Source of the DNA: Galeopsis tetrahit
Taxonomy: Eukaryota > Streptophyta > Magnoliopsida > Lamiales > Lamiaceae
Direction of reading: 5' to 3'
Length of the DNA: 64,000 nt
Assembly (NCBI GenBank): GCA_963675135.1
Contig: OY776128.1
Location: 71,678,670-71,742,669 of the forward strand
Below, piece after piece: positions 34,819-44,818 of this stretch. The stretch's first letter is position 1, and each line of letters starts with the position of its first letter. Both the position numbers and the translations under genes were made by a program. A model generated the notes under the pieces. The model worked only from the letters and a program-made list of their open reading frames with translations, was not told the DNA's origin and did no database searches.

Positions 34819-35694
34819 CACTACAAGAAACGGGGGAAATAGCGATGAAAATTTTATGACAAATCTAAATTTCGTCGCTAAAATCAATTTTTAGCAACGA
34901 AAAAAAAAATTCGTGCTAAATTCTTAAATTTCATATTTACAACAAAATTTATAGTATATTTCATCGCTATATTAGCAACAAATTGCTTTATTTTATTGTT
35001 AATAATCAAAACAACAATGAAAATTATATTTCGTCGCTAATATTTTGCGATGAAATTTAAACTTTCGTGGTTAATTTCTTGAAATTAATTTTTGCGATGA
35101 ACTTTAAACTTTCGTGGTTAATTTCTTGAAATTAATTTTTATATATTTCATCACTATATTAGCAACAAATTGCTTCATTTTGTTGTTAATAATCATAATA
35201 GCAATAAAAATTATATTTCGTTGCTAATATTTTGCGATGAAATAGAAATTTCCGTGGCTAATTTCATGAAATTAATTTTTGCAACAAAATTTATATATTT
35301 CATCACTATATTAGCAACAACTTGCTTCATTTTGTTGTTAATAATCAGAACAACAATAAAAATTATATTTTCTTGCTAATATTTTACGATGAAATTTGAA
35401 ATTTTCGTGGCTAATTAATTGAAATTAATTTTTGCAACAAAATTTATATATTTCATTGCTATATTAGCAACAACTTGCTTCATTTTGTTGTTAATAATAA
35501 GAACAACAATAAATATTATATTTCATTGCTAATATTTTGGGATGAAATAGAAATTTTCGTGGCTAATTTCTTGAAATTAATTTTTGCAACAAAATTTATA
35601 TATTTTATCGCTATATTAGTAACAACTTGCTTCATTTTGTTGTTAATAATTAGAACAACAATGAAAATTATATTTCGTTACTAATATTTTGCGA
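34819..35694. mobile_element. CACTA-type element, left end only, with 152-bp tandem repeats
   Basis: It starts CACTACAAGAAACGGGGG, a CACTA terminal motif, followed by subterminal 'cgtcgcta' and 'gcaacgaaa' words. A unit of 152-153 bp repeats from 35044: the word 'tttgcgatga' or a variant occurs at 35044, 35231, 35383, 35536 and 35688. The first interval is longer through an extra partial copy. No matching right end 'tcttgtagtg' exists; the array meets the duplicated block at 35695. No transposase is encoded. Confidence 0.7.
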
Positions 35695-37588
35695 TGAAAT
35701 AACTCCATAATTCAATGCAGCCTTTACACAGAAGTGTGACGTGCGTGTATCCGATCGAACAACTTTAATATTTTAAAGCTGAAAAAGTGATTACAGCTTT
35801 TGCAAACTGAAGAAATGGATTACAGCTTTTGCAAAGTGAAGAAATGGATTGCAGCTTTTGCAAAGTAAAAATGATGTGAGAGAGAGGAGAATTGAAGGTG
35901 GGATCGATTGGCGTTCAAAAGTGATGAAATTTGATCATCATACAAAAGTGTGTTGTTTTCTTTTGATGATTACTTGGATCCCCATAAAAGAGTGCATGTC
36001 CCTACTAATTTAATTTGAGCTATATAAAATTAATTAATAGCTTTCCCACATTATATTTTATCAATACACACTACAATGTATGATCTAGTTTGATTAAAAA
36101 TAATTCTTTTTCCTTTGTACAAATTTAATAGGTATACTTTCACTTATAAAAAAAAATAGTATACTTTCATAATAAAAATATTTATTCTTTCATTACCCTA
36201 ATACAACATTCTATAAAAATAATTTATATTCTTTAAAATTTGTAAAAAATTTGTAAAAAAATTGTGCATATAAAGTTTGGATTGGAAAAGTAATACCGAA
36301 TATAAAAATCGCAACATTCACCCCTGGTGTTACTAACTATGTCATTTTGCACACGTGTACATGAAAAATATTGTGGATCTCAATTAGATTGAATTGAAGA
36401 AAAAAAAACTTCCATTCACTAGTCTACAACTGGAAAATTTAAAAAAAGTTGTAAATATTCTAATTAATTGGATTTCCATCATAATTTATTTAATTTTTTG
36501 AACTTCAAATATTATAAGAAGGAAATAATTGAGATTTGGTCCTGTAATTTTGTCTGAATTCACAAAAAGTCCTGTAACTTTTTAGTTGATCAATTTTAGT
36601 CATTTTAGTCTCAATTTTGGTCCTTTGAGTCTAATTTCAGTCCTATGATTCCAATTTTTATCGTTTTAATCCAATTTAATCATTCACACTAGAATAGAAC
36701 ATGTGTATTTTACACGATAATTTTTTTGGCATTTTTAACCCATCATCTGATACATGCTATTTTGAATAGAAATATAAGAGTGATATATTTAATATAAAAT
36801 TTTAATAAATATTTATTTATAATTAAATATAAATATTTTTTCAAAATCTTAATTTTATCTTTTTTTTTTATGTTTTATTTTACCAAATATTTATTTATAA
36901 TCAAATCTATAATTTCGTGTATTCATTTAAATTAAATAAAAAAGGGATATATCTAATACAAAATTAAAAAAAGACAAATTAATTTCAACAACACAAATTA
37001 AAACATCAAATTCAATTACGTATTAATATTACAAAATACATATTTCAATTACGTATTAATATTATAAAATACATATGTATATATTTTAGTGTATATACAC
37101 AATTATTATCTAAAATTAGAAATTAAAATAATACTAATATTTAGTGTTTCATATTTTTAAATTGTTTTAAGTTGATTTCGAGTATTTTTAGTCCTACAAA
37201 TAATTTATGTATCGGATGATATGTTAAAAATACTGGAAAAAGATTCGCGTAAAATACACTCATTCTATTCCGGTGAGTAGGATTGAAATTTGATTAAAAT
37301 AACTGAAATTGGAACTAAAGGACCAAAATTGAGATAAAAAGACCAAGATTTAGACTAAAATGACTAAAATTGATAAAAAAAAATTACATGAATTTTGCGA
37401 ATTTGAACAAAATTACGGGATTATTTGTGAATTTATCTCAATTCCATTTCTTGTAAATTAGACTTGTCATCGCTTTGTAAATGTTATAAATATTTTTCGA
37501 ACTTCAAATCTTGTAATTTATACTCCACCAACGGTTTATTTAGTTCTTAATTAACAATTAATTCTTTTAAAAAGGCAAAAAACATGTA
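35695..37588. repeat. Duplicated block, copy 2 (without D, M2 and E)
   Basis: It matches copy 1 at 21291-21309 plus 25410-26455 and about 32720-33312. The uninterrupted AATTC at 35709-35713 is the empty target of copia D. Between 36798 and 36845 it differs from copy 1, and it has about 150 bp more at 37127-37260, where copy 1 seems to have lost part of the M1 right arm. Confidence 0.85.
36531..37439. mobile_element. Mutator-like/foldback element M1 (copy 2)
   Basis: A 909-bp element with inverted arms of about 250 bp (left 36531-36775, right about 37195-37439). The arms share 'ttttagtcattttagtct', 'aattttggtcctttgagtc' and 'ccggaatagaat'-type words. The centre is AT-rich and non-coding. Confidence 0.65.
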
Positions 37589-38077
37589 GTCAGGGTGTCG
37601 TATGGTGTCGTAATAACTACCGTAGTCAGTTAATATAAGCCATTAAAAATCTAATTTAAAGGCTTAAATTTGATGACCTGTTACATTTTGTATATTTTAC
37701 GGTATGTATTCATCGTATGTGTTGTAATGTGTCATAAAATTTTATTTTCTATTAAATTAAATTAAATTAATTAAAATATATTATTGTAAAATTACATTTT
37801 TATCCTTATACAATAAAATAATTTATTATATTTATTAATTTAATTAAAATATGTAATGTTAAAATTACATATTTACCCTGATGTTATTAATAAAATTAAT
37901 AACAAAAAATAAATCAAATCAATTTATTAAAAAAAATCAAATTAAACTTTAAAGAAATCAAATTAATTAAAACCTAATCCATCAATTCAATTCCCTGTGT
38001 TTTTTTCCCTCCCTTGCGACCCTGCCAGCCGCCGCCTACCAGACTCGATGGAATTGGGGAATAAAAAAACATAATTT
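37589..38077. other. AT-rich intergenic stretch
   Basis: No gene. 'gtgtcgtatggtgtcgtaataac' at 37587-37610 and 'ggtatgtattcatcgtatg' at 37702 form inexact repeated words, suggesting the end of an unnamed MITE. Confidence 0.4.
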
Positions 38078-38425
38078 CTAATTTAACCAACACTCGTCGA
38101 TCGTCGTCGCCGGTCGCTTTAAGGACTTTATTTCACGGCGAAGCTTCTCCCTGGCGCAGCCGGGGTCATCGGACAGAGAATCAGAAGTAAGGATGTCGAG
38201 GACTTGGAGATCGATTCCGCTGCAGAAGTTTTTGCCTTCGTCGGAGAGGATGATGACGACGACGTCGGGATTCTGGTCAAGGGAGAAGAGTGCGAGGGGA
38301 ACTCTGATGTAGCACGAGTGGCGTTGCAATTTTTGAAGAAACGAGAGCATCCGAAGAATTTTTGAAGTGTTGGGAGCCGGAACCCTATTTTGGCGTGTGA
38401 GCACACTAAAAATGCATAACATCAT
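38078..38425 (-). pseudogene. Dienoyl-CoA isomerase / enoyl-CoA hydratase-like gene fragment
   Basis: From about 38305 down to 38090 the translation reads RVPLALFSLDQNPDVVV, then SDEGKNFCSGIDLQVLD and CAREKLRREIKSLKRPATTIDEC. This fits the N-terminal part of the plant peroxisomal delta(3,5),delta(2,4)-dienoyl-CoA isomerase, a crotonase-fold enzyme that shifts double bonds during fatty acid beta-oxidation. FCSGIDL is the crotonase oxyanion-hole region. The match covers only about 70 residues. It ends abruptly after IDEC, and the earlier residues fit better in another frame (TSEFP), implying a frameshift. The rest of the catalytic fold (GGG-type motif, catalytic acids) is absent. No other exon was found nearby, so this is a captured or decayed fragment. 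Confidence 0.75.
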
Positions 38426-38429
38426 TTTA

Positions 38430-39035
38430 ACATTGAAAATTAAGAAGTATTGCGTATTAACTTTTGAGACGGTAAAAGAATTGAAGTAGTTTTAAAATGT
38501 TGAACCTGAGTCTTTCACTTTGTTGGAAACAAAAAGTTGTTGTTGAACCTTTTTAATTTGAGTTGAGAAATGAAATGGGGATGCAACTAAAATAATTTGT
38601 GTTAAAATTAACTAATTAATATTTTTTTTACCTAAGATTAAAAAAAAAATTGGGGTACACTGTACCACCAATTTTGTGAGCATGGCCCCCTTCCAAAATT
38701 GTTGTTGTTGTCCATCAACATGTAATTTTCTATGTGACATCAAATTAAAAATTCTTCCATCAATTGTTTTCACATTTTATTTTATGTACAAATTAGATGA
38801 CGTGTTATAAAAATATGTGAGAAATATCCCCAAAGTACCAATTTATGTTCTTCATGGAAAGCAAAACAAAATCAAAATTTGGCATCTAATACTCCGACCG
38901 TAAACAAACTAGAGCAGTAAGAAGATTTTTATCTCAGATTTGTATGTGTTGATTCTCAAACCTTTTACCTCCATTCAATTCTAAAGTCGAAATTTCATAT
39001 ATAGGAGTATATTTTTCTAAAGACACGTGTTTTTT
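38430..39035. other. AT-rich intergenic stretch
   Basis: No gene, no inverted repeat and no array recognised. Confidence 0.5.
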
Positions 39036-39571
39036 CTAAGAAATGATTTTTTTTTTCACAACGAAGTAATACACTTTCATAAACATGTCAAGATCATTTT
39101 TTTTCTTTTTTTTCCCTCTCAATGTCATGCTACAATGAAGTAAGTTTAAGACAAGTTTTAAACATAGTGTCATCGATACGTACTCCAGCCAATTAAAGCA
39201 ACCCGTCCACACTTTGTAGGCCAACTTGCATTCGAAGACGACGTGACTTATTAGTTTGGTCGTTTCATCACAGTAGTTTATATTTGCTCCATCCGAAAGT
39301 ATTTTTCTTTTTTGTAGGTTTTTCGACATCGGTAGTCTGGACTCTCCAAACATATAGTCGAACTTTCAACGGTGTGAAACTTTTCTAAATTATCTTGAAT
39401 TCCTCTTTGTCTATAATTGTTTGTCTCTCTCTTTTGTATCCAAAGCCACTTTTTATATCCGGAGCCACTTGTACACTTCTTTTGTTTTGTATTTTTTCCA
39501 CGTTGAATGTCTCCATCTCTACGTGTCCTCTGTACCCTATTTATGAATGTACGTGTGAAATCGTTAGGCAT
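39036..39571 (-). pseudogene. LINE zinc-finger (zf-RVT) remnant
   Basis: Read on the minus strand over three frames, this gives a WKSFTPLKVRLYVW-like stretch, then SKNLQKRKILSDGANINYCDE and HVVFECKLAYKVWTGCFNWL. This is the order of the zinc-binding region after reverse transcriptase in plant L1-type LINEs, including the CNEE/H-C pattern (partly lost) and the KVW motif. At least one frameshift separates the pieces, and no RT core is present. It is a short, old fragment. Confidence 0.65.
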
Positions 39572-39579
39572 AATATAAC

Positions 39580-40155
39580 ATCTCTATTAAAAAGTTCAAG
39601 TAATCTTAATTTTTGTTATGACCGATTATCAATTCTAGTACTTTTTATCTCCTTTAACTAAAGCATATATAAATTTGAACGATATATATTATGTTGTCCC
39701 AGAGCTTTCCAAGATATTGTCCCAATTTATAAGATTTGAATTATTCAAAATTTAAATTAGTTGAGAAATAATGTGATTATTTAAATTTTAGAATAATTAA
39801 AATATAGATAAAATTCTTATAAAATAGTTTATAAAATAATTATTTAAAATAAAAATTTATTAGAAAATAAATAAAAGAATTTAAAGAGAGAGATTGAAAT
39901 AAGACGTAAAATTCTATCCTCCATACATCAAATTCTTTAATTAAAAGTTCAGATGCCTGATAAATTTCGTTTTAATTCTTTAGTTAAAGTTGATGTAGAA
40001 TGCATAACCTACCAGACATGTAATTCGCCATTTGCACAACAATTTCGAAATGCACGAGAACGTATTTATGAAATGCACGAGATCACGTATTTATATATTT
40101 CGAAATGCACTAGAACGGTATTTATATTTCGAAATGCACGAGAACGATTTTTTAT
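39580..40155. other. AT-rich stretch with a short repeat
   Basis: 'ttcgaaatgcac' plus 'gagaacg' or a variant recurs four times in 40040-40150. No gene. Confidence 0.5.
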
Positions 40156-40164
40156 TTTTTAAAA

Positions 40165-40802
40165 GGGAAAATATCAATTTTGGTCCCCCAGTTTTACCTC
40201 TTTTCATATTTGGTCACCCACATTTAGTCACTATCAAAATTGGTCACTCAGTTATTATATTCTATCAAAATTGATCACTTTGTTAGTCAATCTGTCATTG
40301 ACTAACGGAGAAAGGAGAAAGAGTTTTGAACCGTGAAATTTCTCAAAACCTGGTTAAAAAAATTCTCATAATGAAACAAATGCAGAAGCAAGAATGAAAC
40401 ATGTGCAAAAATTACCAATATTTACATTATATTTATAACAGGTCAGAAAGAGTTCTGATGCATCTTCTAGAACGTGTCAACTATACGTGAAACTTGTTAG
40501 GTAGTCAAGAAAATTTCAGTAAATTTTTAATAATTATTTAACTCAATTATGAATTCATTTTTGTTGGTTTACTTTTTATTTTACAAACTCAAGAGATAGA
40601 AATTTTTTTAACTTTAGGTTTTGAGAAATTTCACGGTTCAAAACTCTTTCTCCTTTCTCCGTTAATCAATGACAGATTGACTAATAGAGTGATCAATTTT
40701 GATAGAATATAATAACTGGGTGACCAATTTTGATAGTGACTAAATGTGGGTGACCAAATATGAAAAGAGGTAAAACTGGGTGACCAAAATTGATATTTTC
40801 CC
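40165..40802. mobile_element. Mutator-like foldback element M3 (638 bp)
   Basis: Inverted arms of about 190 bp (40165-40352 and 40613-40802) match almost throughout; both ends start GGGAAAATATCAATTTTGG. A 9-bp target duplication TTTTTAAAA flanks it (40156-40164 and 40803-40811). No coding capacity. The 9-bp duplication and long arms point to a non-autonomous Mutator-like element. Confidence 0.85.
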
Positions 40803-40811
40803 TTTTTAAAA

Positions 40812-40916
40812 TTTTTATTTTATAAAGTAAACTATAGATTAGTTCGAAAAAAAAAAAGTAAACTATAGATTAGAAGTAAAATGATCAATTAATATGAAGT
40901 AAACTACAAAATAATC

Positions 40917-40957
<41 letters not shown>

Positions 40958-41409
40958 TTGAGATATAAGTGTGAATGTATTCTAAAATAATTTAAAAATT
41001 TTTATAAGATATACAAAGTATTGGGGAGGATTTTAGAGAATTTTTAGTAATTGTCAATAAAAAAAATTATGTGAGTGTATTTTAGAATAATTTAAGAAAC
41101 TTTATTTAGAAAAGTTTTAATAATTATTAATAAATTTAAAATCTTTCAACTAAGTTTAATTAGTTGATCACCCTGTAAAGGGAAAGGGATTGGAGATTGT
41201 GTTGATTTAGTTGAGAAAATTATGCAATTACAATATAATTGTTTTTAATAATTTATTTATATTTTATTATTGTTTATATAATATTAATTTACTATATTTA
41301 AAGACATCATTAATTGTATTTGTTCTACAAAATTAAAGATTACACACAAATGGTTTTATCATGTCCAAAAAAAAAGTAATACACATTTTAATTATGTGAA
41401 TACTAGATA
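40812..41409. other. AT-rich stretch with (AT)n microsatellite
   Basis: An (AT)14 run lies at 40923-40951. A 24-bp 'gtaaactatagattag' word is repeated at 40826 and 40857. No gene. Confidence 0.6.
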
Positions 41410-41642
41410 CTCCCTCCGTCCGCCTATAAGCTTCCCATTTTACCATTTTGGTCCGTCCGCCTATAAGCTTCCCATACCTTTTTTGGTAAATACTTTTTCT
41501 TACACTTCACTTTATATCTTACTTTTTCTCTCTATCTCTCTCCTCTCTCAATCACATCACTTGTACTATATCTATTATTTAATCACTTTTCTTAATCTAT
41601 GTGCCAAAAAGTAACGTAACACTTATAGGCGGACGGAGGGAA
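41410..41642. mobile_element. Stowaway-like MITE (233 bp)
   Basis: The ends CTCCCTCCGTCCGCCTATAAG and CTTATAGGCGGACGGAGGGA are inverted and flanked by TA on both sides (41408-41409 and 41643-41644). The first 24 bp are also directly repeated at about 41452. Confidence 0.85.
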
Positions 41643-42629
41643 TATTTTTTTATTGTTTGTTCAATTGAGAGTTTATTATTGATCTAAAGTATGATTTGTG
41701 CCATGAATCATAGGTTACTAGATAGATGTCACAGTTCTTTAAAGGGACGTTTGTTTTGGGATGGAAAATTTGATTTAAAATCTTACCCTACAAATATTTA
41801 TAAATTCTACAATAGTAAATCCGGTAAATATCTACAAATTAAATATCTACAAACTCTATATAAATACCTATATAAACACCTAAAATTCTATATTATAGAG
41901 TTAAATCATTTCCTACTTAAATTTCAAAACAAACACAAAATATAGATATTTGTAATTGCGTAAAACTATGTCAGCATACTACAAACCTTGTGAAGTTTTT
42001 AGAAATTTATAATTTTATATTTATTTTTTATTAATAAAATTATTTTATAATTGACAATTAAAATCATAATTTTATTAATGTATATGTTATTAATATATTA
42101 AAAATATTATAATATATAAAAATACAAATACAATAATATAGATTCAAATTTAAATTCGTATGAAAGTATATGTTATAAATATATTAGAATAGAAAATGTT
42201 TAATTAACATTGAAAAAATATAAAAATTAATATAATATTTAAAATTATTATTTTAATAAATCAATTCCGCGTAAGATACGGGTATAGGGCTAGTATATAT
42301 ATATATATATAGTTGTGATATCAAAATGATCACTTATAAATTTATAAGACGCACAAAAATCCAATTTAAGTAGTCGTAAAAATGGATTTGTTTTTTTAAT
42401 GGGATGATTATTATAGTCCACAAAAAATTAAGACACAATTAATTATTAGACAAACCGTACGAGTTTTCTAGAAAAGATACAAAATTGCAATTTATTTCAA
42501 AATTTAATTTTCATTTATATATTTTCTACCGACATGCATCTTATACCATATTATTATAATATTCAATTATACCATATTATCATAGAATCAGTGAATCAAC
42601 CAAATACTATATACCCCGTAGTTGATAAC
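41643..42629. other. AT-rich upstream region of the dioxygenase gene
   Basis: No gene. A second AT run lies at 42295-42310. A short direct repeat 'ccatattattataat' / 'ccatattatcatag' occurs at 42547-42585. Promoter elements other than the TATA box cannot be named from sequence alone. Confidence 0.5.
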
Positions 42630-42643
42630 TATATATATATAAA
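42630..42643 (+). promoter_or_regulatory. TATA box of the dioxygenase gene
   Basis: 'tatatatatataaatg' lies about 90 bp before the ATG, giving a likely transcript start near 42665 and a 5' leader of about 60 bases. It is placed as in plant promoters, but it lies in AT-rich DNA. Confidence 0.55.
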
Positions 42644-42727
42644 TGCCTAGCTAGCTCCAACATATGAATAACGTACCATACAGAACATCAATATTCCTAC
42701 ATCATTTTAATTCTAACAACAAATTAA

Positions 42728-43913
42728 ATGGGTTGTGATCAAACGTCCCTGAAGCAGCTCCTTCCTGTCATAGATTTCTCCAACCTGAAACAAGAAACTC
42801 CGAAATGGGAATCCGTGAAAATTCAAGTCCAAAAAGCCCTCCAAGAATATGGCTGCTTTGAAGCGAAGTTGGATGAGATTCCTCTTCATCTCCGAAAATC
42901 AGTTTTAGAAGCAATACAGCAACTTTTTGATCTCCCTTTAGAGACAAAGTTACTTAACCGAAGGTCCGACAAGCCGTACCATGGCTACGTCGGACAACAA
43001 GCGACGGTTCCACTTTACGAAAATTTGAGGATCGAAGACGCCCTCTCCCCTGGAAAAATCGACAACTTCACCAATCTCATGTGGCCCCAAGGCAATCCCG
43101 CTTTCAGGTACTCCCTCCGTCCACATAAAATGATTTTTCTACAAGTTTTAAAGAATATTGTTTCTTTATAAATAAGGTAAAATTAAAAACAAAACTCAAA
43201 ATGAGCTTGGGTTTTCTGGTTAATTATGTGCAGCAATAGTGTAGAGAGGTTTGCAGAGCAAATGCACGAACTGGACAAAACAGTGAGGAATATGGTTCTA
43301 GAAAGCCTTGGACTAGAAAATTACAAGGAGGAGCACATGGATTCGACAAATTACGTTATTCGAGTTCAGAAGTATGATGGATCCGGAAGCAGCCATGAAA
43401 CAAAGGTTGGATTACCAGCTCACACGGACTTGAATATCACCACTATACTGTATCAGAATGAGGTAAAAGGATTGGAAGTTCAAACAAAAGATGGAGAGTG
43501 GATCACTCTTCAACCCTCACTAAACTCTTTCATTGTCGTGGCTGGGGAGGCTCTCCATGTAATTATTCTACACTACTTTTAATATATTTCCAGTAATTAA
43601 ATTAAGAATACTACTACTACTACTAATTAAGTACTATTATTTGTAGGCTTGGACAAATGGGCGGATGCACCCTTCGTATCACAGGGTGATGATGAGCGGA
43701 GACGAAACTAGGTACTCAATCGGATTATTTGCGATTTCAAAAGCAGGGTATATGATTAAAGCCCCTGATGAGATGGTGGATGATGAGCACCCTTTACTTT
43801 TCAAGCCTTATGATCATCACAAATATCTCAAGTTTTACTACTCTCAACCAGGCCCAGGCCGGACTTTTCCATCTGCTCTCAACGCTTACTGTGGAGCGCG
43901 AGGCCCAATTTAA
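42728..43913 (+). CDS. 2-oxoglutarate/Fe(II)-dependent dioxygenase, AOP1-like, three exons
   Basis: Exons: 42728-43107, 43234-43558 and 43647-43913, with GT...AG introns in phase 2 and phase 0; the joined product is 323 residues. The N-terminal DIOX_N part reads LPVIDFSNL and QEYGCFEAKLDEIP. The core has the iron ligands HTD (GLPAHTDLN, exon 2) and the distal His in HPSYHRVMMSG (exon 3), followed by RYS, the 2-oxoglutarate-binding RxS motif. The ending GRTFPSALNAYCG resembles AOP-type enzymes (family of glucosinolate AOP2/AOP3 and the wider AOP1). Those oxidise small molecules with 2-oxoglutarate and O2 in the cytosol. The substrate cannot be told. No stop, frameshift or motif loss is seen. 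Intron 1 (43108-43233) starts with a Stowaway-like end 'tactccctccgtcc'. This is the only gene in the window that looks functional. Confidence 0.92.
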
Positions 43914-43925
43914 CTACGCGTAAAC

Positions 43926-43931
43926 AATAAA
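43926..43931 (+). terminator. Poly(A) signal of the dioxygenase gene
   Basis: AATAAA lies 12 bases after the stop codon, with T-rich sequence downstream. Confidence 0.55.
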
Positions 43932-44686
43932 TGTTCCATCTAAATATTAAATTTCCCTTTTTTTGAGTTTTTGAGTTTTTTAGTAGTTGTATTTAACTTT
44001 ATCTCTAATAAATATGCATTTTTTTTTACTAGCAAAATTTCAAACTCAATTAGTTCGACGGACACAAATTACATAAATAACGACATAATTCAAAAAAAAT
44101 CACAACATGACCTAATTTCAAAAACTAAACTAAAATTCTAAAAAATTCACAACGTAATTTTACATACAAAGATACCGAACAAAACTAAAACATGTTCGAC
44201 TATAAAATTTAAATATTATATTTTTGCACTAAAATATACTCCAATGTGCATTGCTAAATATCTCAAAATAAGTATATATTTTCAAATAGCATATAATAAA
44301 AATAATATACAATGATAAATAATTTACCCATGCATTATAATGATTAATATAAGAATTAAGTGTACGTCAAATTAAGATTCTATGACAACGAAGGATTACA
44401 GTGGAATCATGCCCAAATTCCCTCAAAAGCTCAAACCTTAGAATTGAATTTATTATCCTCTACGAGATTTAAAAAAATAAATAAAAAATTACAGAATGAT
44501 ATTAATAAGAGATATTGGAATTTTAAGAAGAAAATAAAAATTAAGTCATTAGTCAAATAAGACCCAACTAATAAACTATAAGACCCAACCATTATTTTCA
44601 TAAAAATATAAAAGTTCAAAAGATGTCAGGTATAAACAACTCAACTTCGAAAAAATATGAAAGTTCTAGTCATACATAAACTAAAT
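43932..44686. other. AT-rich intergenic stretch
   Basis: No gene. Frames of 60-66 codons at 44360-44619 lack motifs. 'aaatgaccagcctatatag' is the start of the duplicated unit that follows. Confidence 0.5.
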
Positions 44687-44818
44687 GACCAGCCTATATA
44701 GAAATCACCACTGATTAAAATCCCTTAATCTAACCTTCACTACAACAAAATTGACCAGCCTATATAGAAATCACCACTGATTAAAATCCCTTAATCTAAC
44801 CTTCACTACAACAAAATA
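44687..44818. repeat. 66-bp tandem duplication including a CACTA end
   Basis: Two identical 66-bp units start 'gaccagcctatatagaaatc' at 44687 and 44753. Each holds 51 bp of flank plus the first 15 bases of the CACTA element (CACTACAACAAAAT). So a stub of the transposon end stands 66 bp outside the real end. Confidence 0.9.

Noticed and set aside
35170..35684. Two similar 69-codon frames
   Set aside because: They are the same frame in successive 152-bp CACTA repeats.
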